Shown here in pieces: positions 12,001 through 19,059 of a stretch of 64,000 nucleotides of DNA. Every line of letters begins with the position of its first letter. The stretch's first letter is position 1. The stretch lies in assembly GCF_023701485.1 (NCBI RefSeq), contig NZ_JAMQBK010000049.1:1-64000 (forward strand). Direction: 5' to 3'. Source of the DNA: Aporhodopirellula aestuarii. GTDB lineage: Bacteria; Planctomycetota; Planctomycetia; Pirellulales; Pirellulaceae. The translations under genes were made by a program, and so were the position numbers. The notes beneath the pieces were generated by a model. The model did not search any database and was not told the origin of the DNA. It worked only from the letters and a program-made list of their open reading frames with translations.

Positions 12001-14601
12001 ACCGCCAACGTGCTCGACGGCAGCGAGATCACCGACACGCTGACCTGGGATTTCAATTCCGCCAGCGAATCGTTTGATTACTTGGCCTCGGGCGAATCAC
12101 TCACGCTGACTTACACGATCACCGTCACCGACAGCCAGGGAGCGACGGACACCCAAGATGTCGTGATCACGATCAACGGCACCAACGATGCCCCCGTCAT
12201 CACCGGCGGCCCCGCCTCGCTCGGACTAACCGAAACCGATGCCGGATTGACCGGTAGCGGATCGCTCACGATTGGTGATTCCGATGTGACTGACAACGTC
12301 ACCGCGGCGGTCGACAGCGTTGCCGTCAGTGGCACGGGGGCGAGCAGCGCTCCGGGAACGCTGACCAACACCGTTTTGGAAGGCTTTTTATCGATTTCGC
12401 CCACTGCGATCTTGGATGGAACTCAAATCACCAATTCGCTGAGTTGGGATTTTGACAGCGGCAGCGAAGCGTTTGATTTCCTCGCCACCGGCGAGACGTT
12501 GGTGCTGACCTACACGATCAGTGCCACCGATGATGACGGCACCCCGCTGAGCGACACCGAAACGATCACCGTCACCATCACCGGAACCAACGACGGTCCC
12601 GTCGCCGTCGTGGACTCGAACACCGCGGTCGAGGCCGGTGGAATTGCCAACGCCAACGCGGGCACGGATCCAACGGGCAACGTGCTCGCTAACGACACCG
12701 ATGCCGACGTGACCGATTCCTTCAACGTCAGCGGCGTTGCAGCGGGTGTCGCCGGTACCGCATCGGGGTCGGTGGGAACCCAGGTCACCGGAAGTTACGG
12801 GGAAATCGTGATCGCGAGCGATGGCAGCTACTCCTACGTCGTCGACAACGATAACGCAGCGGTCCAAGCACTGCGTACCTCGTCCGAGACGCTCGATGAC
12901 GTCTTCACGTACACCATTACCGACCAAGACGGTGCCCAATCGACTCAGCAAATCACGATCACCATCCAAGGAACAAACGACGCACCCGATGATCTGACCG
13001 CGGTCGGCATGAGCGTCGACGAAAACCCCAGCAACGGACAGGTCGTTGGGACTGTTTCGACGAGCGATGTCGATGCCGGTGACACGGTTTCCTACCTTTT
13101 GACCGATGACGCCAGCGGACGGTTCGACATCAACAGTGATGGCGAGATCATCGTCTTGGACGCCTCGAACATCAACTACGAACTCAACACGCAGCACGAC
13201 ATTACGATCCAGGTGACCGATGCGGCCGGGGCGACGTACCTGGAAATCTTCACCGTCTACGTCAACGATGTCAACGAATTTAGTGTCGTCGGATACGGCG
13301 ATATCGACGGAGCGACCAACGAGGTCGATGAAAACACACCTGGCGGTGTGAGCGTTGGGATCACGGTATCGGCCAGCGACGCGGATGGTTCGAACAACAC
13401 GATCACCCACTCACTGATCGACGATGCCGGGGGCCGATTCACGATCAATCCTGCGACCGGCGAGATTTTAACATCGGGTTCGGCACCACTGAACTACGAA
13501 GTCGATAGCTCGCACAACGTGACGGTTCGGAGTGTTTCGGCCGACGGCAGTGAAGTGATCCAGAACTTCACCATCGCGATCCGCGACATCAACGAAGCTC
13601 CGGTCGCCAACAACGACTCCTACAACACGTTTGCGGGTCAATCGGTCACGCTGACAACTCCCAATCCACTGGACAACGACACCGATGTCGATGGCGATGC
13701 CTTGGGCCTCGTCCTCGTGGCGGGACCTTCCAATGGAAGTCTTTCGATCGATATCGACGGTGTGATCACGTACACACCCAATTCGGGTTTCTTCGGCGTC
13801 GATGCGTTCACCTATCGCAGTGACGACGGAATGTTGCTCAGCGCCAACGTCGCGACGGTCTCGATCAACGTCCAGGCCGGGGGCGGAGGCGGAGGTAGTG
13901 GCTCGGGAAGCGGAAGCGGATCGGGTAGTGGAAGCGGATCGGGCAGTGGCAGTGGCAGTGGATCAGGTTCCGGATCAGGCGATGGCGGCGGTGATGACGG
14001 TGCCGGCAGCGGCACAGCTGGCGACGGTAGTCCGCCAGCCGATGTACCCATCGGCGGGCTAGCCAATGAAACGGGTGGATCGTCCCAAAACGAATCCGCG
14101 GACCATCCTTCCAATGCACAGCGGAATCAATCGCAACAAAACGGTGATGCCGACGATGAAGGTGCGGGAACGTCCGAGAAACGGGACTCGATGATCATTG
14201 GCGGTTCGAGACACATCCTGCGATCGAGCCACTTTATGTCCGGATCAAGGCACGACGAGATGCTCTCCGTCGCGTCGATCTTCCGCCTAGGGCTCGCCGA
14301 CAATTTGTTGGACACAAACGGAGACGCGTGGATGTCATGGTACGCGTTAGCGACCCCCACCGAGTTTGCCGCAAGTGAAAACGACGAACATGAATTCTGG
14401 GTCGGCGGCGTCGGCACCACGCTCGGCATCGCATCGATCGGCTACGTCCTCTGGGCGTTACGCGGCGGCATGTTCGTCGCCACCATGTACGCGGGGATTC
14501 CCGGCTGGAGAATGCTCGACCCGACCACCCTCCTCAACGCCTACCGAGGCGACGACCATCCCCGAGACAGGGTCGAAGAATTACTCGATGCGGATGAATA
14601 G
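1..14601 (+). CDS. Giant VCBS/cadherin-repeat surface protein (5' end outside window)
   Basis: The frame is open from base 1, so the true start lies upstream; at least 4866 residues are present. Up to about base 1030 the protein shows WNGSSWG-type repeats that resemble a propeller of short sheets. A cadherin-like domain (1831-2145) and several VCBS/Ig-like domains (2146-5170) follow. Then come ten tandem 129-residue repeats, eight 131-132-residue repeats, an eleventh copy of the first type (12600-12985), two cadherin-like domains and a tandem-95-type domain. A Gly-Ser stretch leads to a hydrophobic segment near residues 4800-4833 and a charged tail ending at ADE. The Asp-rich linkers (DTDVDxGDT, NDAP) suggest calcium binding. 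I infer an extracellular adhesin or cell-wall protein anchored by its C-terminus; there is no sign of enzymatic function. It converges on aroDE with a 28-bp gap. Confidence 0.88.
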   Translation, partial: YESLSGDAILVWNNGTTGTSGLSYKVWNGSSWSATNTITTPVTGEPSQLQLATAPDSDELVLVGSNASNQDFAIVWDGDNWGNAQTLSTIAGASNTEVAVVYEQQSGDAMVVYGDNTSNAHYRIWNGSTWGAQQDLTPPAGVTGQVTWSSVASDPTSDRIAFSAHTTNKETWLAVWNGSSWGDKLLASTSESINTFRSVAVAFESQSGDLLAVYTENDNRFSYRTWANGSGWSAESSGVDLGDKVRTITLSSRPETNQIMLTALDDSGDINSPLWDGRSWSERNEVEKDSGETTTQPFLFLWDENPAYLTAAANDTAFWFSTDGDVNSKGAAGLNSWTSGEVLALGDPDLKLEPVDGITTATATSVFNLDNFGGDTKIDALHYVSADIQVGSSNFNLLAGDILFSTRDAETLVSTNTLTIANSDIIVFRADTAGDYSSGSFYVLLENPTGLDLRSISLVEKNTVVGDTTLQAGDFLMSTGTSLLLYETTDVGAGTTSGTVKTLLDGLDANVSLDEDINGVELYESDTVIGGHTILAGTILVSIDRDSDVGSNSLSIKKHDLVALTVSQTTLVAGSGNGNVTAQLILDGSDIGLTGGSEKISGFTAIPNNQTPTDIAPNSLSVDENTDTSSGYSVGTLTATDVDAGETFSYSIVGGTDAAKFSIGGGGNNELILTDGTLDFESKSSYSVTVRVTDSASNVYEETLTVNVNDLNEAPVITGGPDTAGLTETDSGLTTSGTFTVTDQNTPDSVTADVDSVGISGTGSGSVPAGLTNSILKGYMSVSPTAILDGTETSDTLTWDFNSGSEAFDFLADGETLILTYTISVTDDAGTPLSDTETVTVTITGSNDQSIIDLNGSDGAGSNYSTTFSEGDSLIGVTDSDATISDIDNSTFNSLTMTLTGAANGTEERLRFAGVEFKATESSSKVVTVGSTSFSIVTGGTDFTITRNGGGTMPGSDLQTLLRSIQYENQDNNIAEGTRTFDFVLQDADGLDSALSTSTISVGGVNDAPVVGAPGSQLNATEQIGLAIEGTGFTVSDADAASGAMTATINVGEGAITVTAGDSGVSISGGNGTGTVTITGTLSQLDNLLTGVSTGSITYLNNSDTPSSSTVITVTVNDGGNTGTDPGLTGDGSSEEGSASQTINIAAVNDTPVVSGPGSALSATEQVGLAIEGTGFTVTDVDAASGTMTATINVGEGVITVAAGDSGITISSGNGTGTVSITGTLSQINNLLTGASTGTITYLNNSDTPSASTTITLTVNDGGNTGSDPGLTGDGTSEEDSSSQTINIAATNDDPTNPGGLPSDITVTEDVNGNVDLSQINLNDVDHGGGNLTLTLTTSTGGALTASSGGGVTIGGSGSGTLTLTGTQANLNTYLDNASNIQYLHTTANLNGDNADLINVKVNDNGNTGSGGGSDIDLGNVNVDIAADNDAPVLDNSETFTLSDITEDDTNNGGHTVASIISSLSGNRITDVDSSADEGIAIRSISGGNGTWQYSLDGSSWTDVGTVTTSTSLLLRSSDYLRYVPDAMNSDTSSVSFVAWDQTAGTQGTKVNTTTTGGTTAFSDDVGTAQINVTAVNDAPTITDSATVSLPGTNEDTPSTPTSVDSILSSAGWADVDTGAAKGIAVTAVSSNGDWQYSTDGTNWTSFSGITGSNALLLSASTQIRYQPDTLNGETATFDFVAWDTTTGSASSFGSPSYANPGGGGSTTAYSSETATASTVVTDVNDAVVAVADTDTATEAGGVANASAGSNPTGNVLSNDMEYDSGDTLSITGVAAGTVGSASGNVNSTVTGTYGDIVIDVNGNYTYTVDNNNSIVQALRTSGDTITDTFTYTVTDSGGATSSTQIVVTIDGQNDAPTAVTDNVIAVEAGGDGNADAGTDPTGNVLTNDTDVDSGDTKTVTGVTTGVAGSASGNVASSVTGSYGSITINANGAFTYNVDNNNSAVEALRTSSDTLQDVFTYTMTDTDGATSTTQVTVTIQGQNDDPVAVDDNIIAAEAGGTSNGTPGTDPTGNVLSNDTDIDSGDTKTVVGVAAGSQSSASGSVAANVAGTYGTIEIDASGTYVYTVDNNNSAVQALRTSGQSLSEVFTYTMQDASGADSTAEITVTITGANDAPDAVANAATATEASGMLNNISGTDPSGNVLTNDTDVDAGDTKTVTGVATGVQASTSGNVGGTVIGTYGSLVINANGSYTYTLDNDNAAVEALNDGDTLSETFSYTMQDTAGLASTTQLVITIDGRTDLPVAEADHATSEEAGGVANATPGSNPAGNVLDNDASNNGKFVTGVAAGSTGSASGNVGVSVTGSFGTVVINSDGTYTYTLDNNNAAVEALLTSGDHVTDIFTYTMEDAFMNVSSTELTITVDGQNDAPVTTDDTAIAAEAGGINNATAGSDASGDVLANDTDVDAGDTKSVIGVQLGTVGSASGSVGASVAGNYGQIVINSDGSYTYTINQNNSAVQALRTASDTLQEVYTYTMHDTAGLESTSQVTITIQGSNDAPVAVVDTATAYEAGGSGNGTAGADPSGNVLSNDTDVDSGDTKTVVGVAAGVQGSATGSVGTLVTGSYGSITLNSDGSYTYNVDNNNAAVQNLRTSGESLDDVFTYTFEDTDGLSSTTQITVTVRGANDNPDVVADNATAVEAGGTANGTAGSNPTGNVLANDSDEDAGDTMVVSGVTAGIAGSATGSVGSSVAGLYGSINIASDGSYSYNVDNSNPLVEALLDSGDTLTDIFTYSAEDLSGATSTTQITITIQGANDAPVAIADTGIANESGGVSNATAGSNATGNVLANDDPVDAGDTQSVTGVATGVQTSTSGGVGSGVVGTYGTLTVDSAGNYTYVIDETNTDVEALRTSSDTLTEVFSYTTEDAAGLSSTTQLTITVRGSNDAPVATLDTAIATEAGGVANGTAGTNPSGNVLTNDTDVDASDTKNVDGVVAGVAGSASGNVASDVTGAYGSINIDSNGNYTYTVDNNNAAVEALRNSSETLDDVFTYTTIDASGATSTTQITVTIQGSNDEPVISLGVGDSAAESLTETDTTLTTSGTLTVTDLDLTDLVTSTVSSVVASGTTTGLGSDNTALLAMLTSTANVLDATEQSDTLTWNFNSASEAFDYLAAGESLTLTYTITVTDSQGATDTQDVVITINGTNDTPDITIGGGSAADTLTETDTTLTTSGTLTVDDLDLSDSVTSSVSSVVASGTTTGLASDNAALLAMLTSTANIIDGTEITDTLTWNFNSASESFDYLAVGESLTLTYTITVTDSQGATDTQDVVITINGTNDTPDITIGGGSAAETLTETDTTLTSTGTLTVDDLDLSDTVTSAVSSVVAGGTTTGLASDNTALLAMLTSTTNVLDGSEITDTLTWDFNSASESFDYLAAGESLTLTYTITVTDSQGATDTQDVVITINGTNDTPDVTIGGGSTAESLTETDSTLTTSGTLTVDDLDLSDTVSSTVSSVVAGGTTTGLASDNTALLAMLTSTTNVLDGTEITDTLTWNFNSASESFDYLAAGESLTLTYTITVTDSQGATDTQDVVITINGTNDTPDITIGGGSAAESINETDTTLTSSGTLTVDDLDMSDTVTSTVSTVVAGGTTTGLASDNTALLAMLTSTANVLDGTEVTDTLTWDFNSASESFDYLAIGESLTLTYTITVTDSQGATDTQDVVITINGTNDTPDITVETGDSAADTLAENNTTLTTSGTLTTTDLDLSDTVASTVSGVVASGDTSGLGSDNTALLAMLSSTASVLDGSETSDTLTWDFNSGSEHFDYLAAGEALVLTYTITVTDSQGATDTQDVIITITGANDLPVITVESGDSAADALTETDTTLSTTGTLTVTDLNLSDTVTSTVSSVVSGGTTTGLASNDAALLSMLSSTATVLDGTETVDQLTWNFNSASEAFDYLADGESLTLTYTITVIDSQGATDTQDVVITISGTNDTPDITIGGGSAADTLTETDTTLTSTGSLTVDDLDLSDTVTSTVSSVVAGGTTTGLGSDNTALLAMLTSTANVLDGSEITDTLTWDFNSASESFDYLASGESLTLTYTITVTDSQGATDTQDVVITINGTNDAPVITGGPASLGLTETDAGLTGSGSLTIGDSDVTDNVTAAVDSVAVSGTGASSAPGTLTNTVLEGFLSISPTAILDGTQITNSLSWDFDSGSEAFDFLATGETLVLTYTISATDDDGTPLSDTETITVTITGTNDGPVAVVDSNTAVEAGGIANANAGTDPTGNVLANDTDADVTDSFNVSGVAAGVAGTASGSVGTQVTGSYGEIVIASDGSYSYVVDNDNAAVQALRTSSETLDDVFTYTITDQDGAQSTQQITITIQGTNDAPDDLTAVGMSVDENPSNGQVVGTVSTSDVDAGDTVSYLLTDDASGRFDINSDGEIIVLDASNINYELNTQHDITIQVTDAAGATYLEIFTVYVNDVNEFSVVGYGDIDGATNEVDENTPGGVSVGITVSASDADGSNNTITHSLIDDAGGRFTINPATGEILTSGSAPLNYEVDSSHNVTVRSVSADGSEVIQNFTIAIRDINEAPVANNDSYNTFAGQSVTLTTPNPLDNDTDVDGDALGLVLVAGPSNGSLSIDIDGVITYTPNSGFFGVDAFTYRSDDGMLLSANVATVSINVQAGGGGGGSGSGSGSGSGSGSGSGSGSGSGSGSGSGDGGGDDGAGSGTAGDGSPPADVPIGGLANETGGSSQNESADHPSNAQRNQSQQNGDADDEGAGTSEKRDSMIIGGSRHILRSSHFMSGSRHDEMLSVASIFRLGLADNLLDTNGDAWMSWYALATPTEFAASENDEHEFWVGGVGTTLGIASIGYVLWALRGGMFVATMYAGIPGWRMLDPTTLLNAYRGDDHPRDRVEELLDADE
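5180..9040 (+). repeat. Ten-copy in-frame tandem repeat, period 387 bp
   Basis: The conserved EAGG motif recurs at a spacing of 387 bp (for example codons at 5215 and 5602), giving 129-residue units. Each unit carries EAGG, GNVLxNDTDVDxGDT, GSYG..I.SDGSYTY.VDNNN and a closing I.G.NDAP, which is the VCBS repeat pattern. An eleventh unit stands alone at about 12600-12985, beyond the second array. Confidence 0.9.
9041..12190 (+). repeat. Eight-copy in-frame tandem repeat, period 393-396 bp
   Basis: The LTETD glutamate codons fall at 9088, 9481, 9874, 10267, 10660, 11056, 11452 and 11845, so the period is 393 or 396 bp. Units carry LTETDTTL, DLDLSDTV, LLAMLTST, LTWNFNSASE and ITVTDSQGATDTQDV. 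Long stretches are almost identical at the DNA level, which points to recent amplification or gene conversion. Confidence 0.92.
13879..13980 (+). repeat. Gly-Ser codon repeat (spacer before membrane anchor)
   Basis: A run of glycines is followed by more than ten alternating Gly-Ser pairs encoded by short, slippage-prone repeats (ggc/agc/tcg/agt). It separates the repeat domains from the C-terminal membrane segment of the giant protein and probably acts as a flexible spacer. Confidence 0.85.
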
Positions 14602-14629
14602 GGGGGAGTTGGGAGCTGGGAGCTAACAG

Positions 14630-16120
14630 CTAATTAACCTGCACCGGGTTCGTTGCCTGTTTGATCTTCTGCCGCATCAGATCCGTCGGGGCGTCTTTGC
14701 CGGTGAACAAGCGGAATTGGTACGCGGCTTGGCGGACAAACATGTCGACACCTGTGACAACACGGGCCCCCTTGCGTTTGGCGTATTTGACCAACAGCGT
14801 ATTCTCGGGGTTGTAAACCGTATCGAAGACAACCATGTATTCGTTGAGCGCCGACATGGGGTAGGGGCTGCTATCCACGTTGGGGTGCATTCCGATAGGC
14901 GTGCCGTTGACCAGCAAGTGAGCTTTGGTGTCATGCCGTTGCTCCCACTCAATGGCATGGCATCCCAACTCGCCAGCCAACATTTGGGTGCGTTCCATCG
15001 TCCGCGACGCGATGTAAACATCGCACTTGCGTTGCCGAAGCCCCCAGGCGATCGCACGCGAAACACCACCGGCACCAAGAATCATCGCGACTTTGCCCTG
15101 CATCGAATTTTCTTGTCCGCGTTTGATCCCAAAGATCTCTTCGATGCAATCCATCGCGGCGCGGTAATCGGTGTTGTAACCAAGTCGCTCCTCATTGGTG
15201 AAAATCATCGTGTTGATCGCCCCGATTCCCGTCGCACTCGCCTCGGCTTGCGTGCAATAGGGTAACGAAGCCTCTTTGTGTGGAATCGTGATACTGATTC
15301 CTTCGATCCCGATACTTTGTGCCGTGTTCATGAACGTCTGCAAGTCGTCTTTGGGCAAACGGAACGGCAGGTATCTGGCGTTCAAACCCGCATCCACAAA
15401 CGCGGCGTTGTGGATCAGCGGACTGTGGCTGTGCGCGACCGGATCGGCGATCACACCAAACAACGCCGTGTCTTTATTGATCGACTCGTAGTGGTAGATG
15501 CTGTTCATCTCCTTCCAATTCAGCTGCCCCGGCGCGAGCTTTTTGTCGCTGCTGAAGGTGGCGTAGGTGAACGGTGATCCGACACGATTGGCGAGGATCC
15601 GAGTCATCATTCCCAACTCGCCCATGCAGATTCCGATTGTCGGGATCGTCGCCTTCTCGACCAATCGGATCATGCGAACGTTGTCAGAAAACGTATTGGC
15701 CATCGTCGCGATCTTGACGATGTCCGCGTCCTCGGCCGCCATCGCAGCGTGCAATTCGTCGAGTTCGTCAGGCGTGCCGGAGAAATCGTGATAGCTGATG
15801 ATTCGCTTGGTCGCGCCATAACGGGGAATTTGTGACGCCACGTCGGCTTCGATATCGATGTATTCGACGCCCGCTGCGATCGCACTTCGCAACAACATCA
15901 ACCGATCCTGCTCGGATCCTTCCCACCGGCCGCCGTCTTCCTTACGACGGACCGAAATGACGACAGGGCCAGGACGATCCTGAACGAGCCGCTTTAAATT
16001 GACCGCCCTCGTGATGAAATCGAGGCGTAATTCGACGAGTTCCGCCCCCTGTTCCACCAGAAATTGATGTTCCGCGATCATTTTTTGGTGGCGGGCACGC
16101 CCAAGACTAACACAAATCAT
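14630..16120 (-). CDS. aroDE: Bifunctional 3-dehydroquinate dehydratase (type I) / shikimate dehydrogenase
   Basis: This 496-residue fusion covers steps three and four of the shikimate pathway. Residues 1-215 form a type I dehydroquinate dehydratase, with the catalytic His111 in YHDFSGTP and the Schiff-base Lys136 in VKIATMANT. Residues 216-490 form an NADP-dependent shikimate dehydrogenase. It has the substrate motif SHSP (231-234), the catalytic Lys282 in PHKE, Asp318 in YNTD, and the GAGGVSRA nucleotide-binding loop at 349-356. All key residues are present, so both halves should be active in the cytosol. Fused AroD-AroE enzymes are known in plants and in PVC-group bacteria. The gene is convergent with the giant protein and divergent from the PQQ-propeller gene. 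Confidence 0.95.
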   Translation of the reverse strand: MICVSLGRARHQKMIAEHQFLVEQGAELVELRLDFITRAVNLKRLVQDRPGPVVISVRRKEDGGRWEGSEQDRLMLLRSAIAAGVEYIDIEADVASQIPRYGATKRIISYHDFSGTPDELDELHAAMAAEDADIVKIATMANTFSDNVRMIRLVEKATIPTIGICMGELGMMTRILANRVGSPFTYATFSSDKKLAPGQLNWKEMNSIYHYESINKDTALFGVIADPVAHSHSPLIHNAAFVDAGLNARYLPFRLPKDDLQTFMNTAQSIGIEGISITIPHKEASLPYCTQAEASATGIGAINTMIFTNEERLGYNTDYRAAMDCIEEIFGIKRGQENSMQGKVAMILGAGGVSRAIAWGLRQRKCDVYIASRTMERTQMLAGELGCHAIEWEQRHDTKAHLLVNGTPIGMHPNVDSSPYPMSALNEYMVVFDTVYNPENTLLVKYAKRKGARVVTGVDMFVRQAAYQFRLFTGKDAPTDLMRQKIKQATNPVQVN

Positions 16121-16307
16121 TGAAAATAAGCTCGAAAGGCAAACAGAAAGGTTCCCGCATACGGTCGGTCAACGGTGTCCGACAGTTTATAATAGTTCGT
16201 ATGAAACCGAATAGACCGTGGACAACCGACATCGGTTCACGGTGGACCGTGCCCTATCTACGATCTGTCCCCAACTCCTGCACACCCGTTACCCTCACGA
16301 CCTCTCC

Positions 16308-17639
16308 ATGACCGCAGTGATTGCACGATTAACGTTTGTCGCTTTAGCGGTGATTTTGCTGCTTCAGGCGAGCGTCCCGTCCGTCTCCGGCGCAACCGAT
16401 ACCGCCAATTCCCAATCGCCGCCGACACCGACGTGGACGATGGCGCGGGCAGACGCCGGCGCCAGCGGCTTTGTTTCGCAAACATTGCCCAGCGGCCTAC
16501 AGGTTCTCTGGGAAGCCCAAACCCCCGAAGCGATCGAAACCACACCGGTCAGCGACGGCATCCGGCTGTACGTCACCGATGTCATGGGTGGCGTCGAAGC
16601 ACTCGATGTCGAAACCGGCAAATCGATCTGGCGACGCGAAATTGAAACCGGATTTGTCGCCCCCGCGGGTCTGTACCTGCCTTCGTCAGTGATCCCGACC
16701 GAGGGCATCGATACCGCACCGATCCCAATCATCGAATCGGCGAAAGCTGCCCAGCCGGACCAATCTGTCAACGCGGCCGAACCATCAGGCTCACCACCAC
16801 GGTTCCAACAACCGCTTTTGGTCGTTGGTGATGTCGAAGGCAACGTCGAAGCGATGAATCCGGAAACCGGAGCGTCGCTGTGGAAATACACCACCGAAGG
16901 TGAAATCAACGCGGCGCCGGCATTCTTCGCTGTCCCGCAAACCGCCGACGATGGATCGAAAGCCTTCGAAATCCGTCTACTGCAGACCAGCCAAGACGGG
17001 AGTCTGTATTGCCTCAACGCTCACACCGGTCAACTCGATTGGAAATACGAAACCGACGATCAAATCCGATGTGCCGCGTCGATCGGATCCGGCAAGACGT
17101 TCTTGGGTGGCTGTGATGGTGCCCTGCATGTTGTGGATCTCGCTACCGGTGAAGCCGCTCGTGAATCGATGCCGCTGGGCGGACCGACGGGCAGTACCCC
17201 CGCCGTGATCGGCGACGAAGTCTTCCTGCCGATCATGGATGGCGTCCTATTCGCGTTCAATCCCTCGACGGGCGAAGTCCGCTGGAAATTCGAAGACCCC
17301 GAGCGTGCCCAAGAATACCGCAGCAGCGTCGCGATCGGACCGGATCGCGTGATCGTCGCCAGCAACAACAAACACATCGACGCCATCAATCGAAAAACCG
17401 GTGAACGGATGTGGCGAAAAACGCTCCGCCGCCGAGCCGACGCGTCGCCTTTGATCGCCGGCGACGACGTCTGGATCGCATCGACCGACGGACTCCTGTT
17501 ACGATTGTCTCTTGCCGACGGCGAGGAGACGTGGTCGTATGAATCACGCGGCAAATTCATAGCCGCTCCCGCCATCCTCGGTGACCGCCTGTTCATCGCC
17601 GACGACGACGGTGTCGTCAGATGTTTTGGCGTTCGATAA
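16308..17639 (+). CDS. Secreted PQQ-type beta-propeller protein (BamB-like)
   Basis: I chose the ATG at 16308 because it gives a typical signal peptide (MTAVIARLTFVALAVILLLQ, cleavage after VSGA). The longer in-frame start at 16218 would add 30 residues without signal character. The mature part of about 415 residues is built of PQQ-like blades: DGIRLYVTDVMGGVEALDVETG, GNVEAMNPETGASLWKY, GSLYCLNAHTGQLDWKY, GVLFAFNPSTGEVRWKF, IDAINRKTGERMWRK. The family fits periplasmic scaffold or binding proteins. The residues needed for a PQQ-dependent dehydrogenase were not recognised, so a catalytic role is unlikely. It may be co-transcribed with the radical SAM gene 103 bp downstream. Confidence 0.85.
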   Translation: MTAVIARLTFVALAVILLLQASVPSVSGATDTANSQSPPTPTWTMARADAGASGFVSQTLPSGLQVLWEAQTPEAIETTPVSDGIRLYVTDVMGGVEALDVETGKSIWRREIETGFVAPAGLYLPSSVIPTEGIDTAPIPIIESAKAAQPDQSVNAAEPSGSPPRFQQPLLVVGDVEGNVEAMNPETGASLWKYTTEGEINAAPAFFAVPQTADDGSKAFEIRLLQTSQDGSLYCLNAHTGQLDWKYETDDQIRCAASIGSGKTFLGGCDGALHVVDLATGEAARESMPLGGPTGSTPAVIGDEVFLPIMDGVLFAFNPSTGEVRWKFEDPERAQEYRSSVAIGPDRVIVASNNKHIDAINRKTGERMWRKTLRRRADASPLIAGDDVWIASTDGLLLRLSLADGEETWSYESRGKFIAAPAILGDRLFIADDDGVVRCFGVR

Positions 17640-17742
17640 ACAACCATCAATCCGTTGTACGGAAATACACGCGACCTGCCCCGCCCTCACGGACGCCTCC
17701 AACGCGATCCGTCTCCTACCTCACTCCTAAAGACTTCTTGCG

Positions 17743-19059
17743 ATGACCAGCACCTCGAGCGACGACAAAACTGAAGTCGGTAGCGTCTTCATTTCGAACT
17801 ACCCGCCGTACAGCCAATGGAACGCTGAGGCTCTGGAAGACGTTCGCTCGCGGATGCAATCGCCCCCGGCCAACGACAATCCCCTCGGGCTTTACCTGCA
17901 CATCCCGTTCTGTCGCAAACGCTGCAAGTTCTGCTATTTCAAAGTCTTCACGGATGTCAACGCGGGCGAAGTCCAACGATACGTCGACGCGTTGTGCGAC
18001 GAGATCTCGATGGTCAGCAAATTGCCCGTGATGGGTGACCGTCCCTTCCGATTCGTTTACTTCGGTGGCGGCACGCCCAGTTTCTTGTCACCGAAACAAC
18101 TCACCAAACTCGCCGACCGGCTTCACGAACACATCACCTGGGACGGCGCCGAAGAAGTCACTTTCGAATGTGAACCGGGCACGCTTAGCGAAACGAAAGT
18201 CAAAACGCTTCGCGAGAAACTCGGCGTCACCCGCCTCAGCCTCGGTGTGGAAAACTTCAACGACGCGTTACTCGAAGAAAACGGACGTGCTCACCTATCC
18301 AAACAAGTATTCGCGGCGTGGGAGTGGATCGAAGCGGCGAACTTCCCCAACGTCAACATCGACCTGATCGCCGGCATGGTCGGTGAAACGTGGGACAATT
18401 GGCGGGACAACATCCGTCGCACAATCGAGATGTCGCCCGAGAGCGTCACGATCTATCAAATGGAATTGCCGTTCAATACGATCTACAGCAAAGACATGCT
18501 GGGCAATAAAACCGAGAGCCCCGTCGCACCGTGGCAAACCAAACGTGATTGGGTCGACTACGCGTTTGATCAACTGATCGCGGCCGGCTACAAGGTCAGC
18601 AGCGGATACACGTTGGTCAAAGATACGGGCAAAGTGAACTTCTCGTACCGCGACAATTTGTGGCGTGGTGCCGACTTGATCGCCACCGGCATCGCAAGCT
18701 TTGGCCACGTTCACGGCGTGCACTATCAAAACGTGCCGCACATGCCGGAGTACCTCGAAACGATCGAATCAGGCAAACTGCCACTCGGCCGCGGCTACGT
18801 TCCGACACCCCATCAAGCACTGGTTCGGGAACTCATCCTGTTGCTCAAACGCGGCTTCGTCGAACGTGCCTACTTCCTTGACAAGTTCGACGCTGACATC
18901 CTCACGCAGTGGCGTGAAGTTTGGGATCGCTATGTCGAACAGGGACTCGTCGAAATCCACGACGATGAAATCCGCTTGACCCGCGAAGGCTTATTGCGAG
19001 TCGATTCGTTACTACCTGCGTTCTTCGAACCCGAACACCAAAACGTTCGCTACACCTAG
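17743..19059 (+). CDS. Radical SAM coproporphyrinogen III oxidase-like / HemW-family protein
   Basis: This 438-residue protein has the radical SAM cluster motif CRKRCKFC (Cys57, Cys61, Cys64) inside LYLHIPFC, as in HemN/HemW proteins. The GGGTPSF motif lies near residue 107, and a C-terminal winged-helix-like HemN domain carries the TREGLLRVDSLLPAFF end. Family members are either oxygen-independent coproporphyrinogen III dehydrogenases or heme chaperones (HemW). The sequence alone does not decide between these. The residue after the last cluster Cys is Tyr-Phe rather than the Asp-Phe often seen in HemW. The stop codon lies inside a palindromic element shared with the convergent regulator. Confidence 0.82.
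   Translation: MTSTSSDDKTEVGSVFISNYPPYSQWNAEALEDVRSRMQSPPANDNPLGLYLHIPFCRKRCKFCYFKVFTDVNAGEVQRYVDALCDEISMVSKLPVMGDRPFRFVYFGGGTPSFLSPKQLTKLADRLHEHITWDGAEEVTFECEPGTLSETKVKTLREKLGVTRLSLGVENFNDALLEENGRAHLSKQVFAAWEWIEAANFPNVNIDLIAGMVGETWDNWRDNIRRTIEMSPESVTIYQMELPFNTIYSKDMLGNKTESPVAPWQTKRDWVDYAFDQLIAAGYKVSSGYTLVKDTGKVNFSYRDNLWRGADLIATGIASFGHVHGVHYQNVPHMPEYLETIESGKLPLGRGYVPTPHQALVRELILLLKRGFVERAYFLDKFDADILTQWREVWDRYVEQGLVEIHDDEIRLTREGLLRVDSLLPAFFEPEHQNVRYT

Noticed and set aside
5180-12190. Regularly spaced repeats that might suggest a CRISPR array
   Set aside because: The unit is about 390 bp, in frame and fully coding. There are no short repeats with unique spacers and no cas genes.
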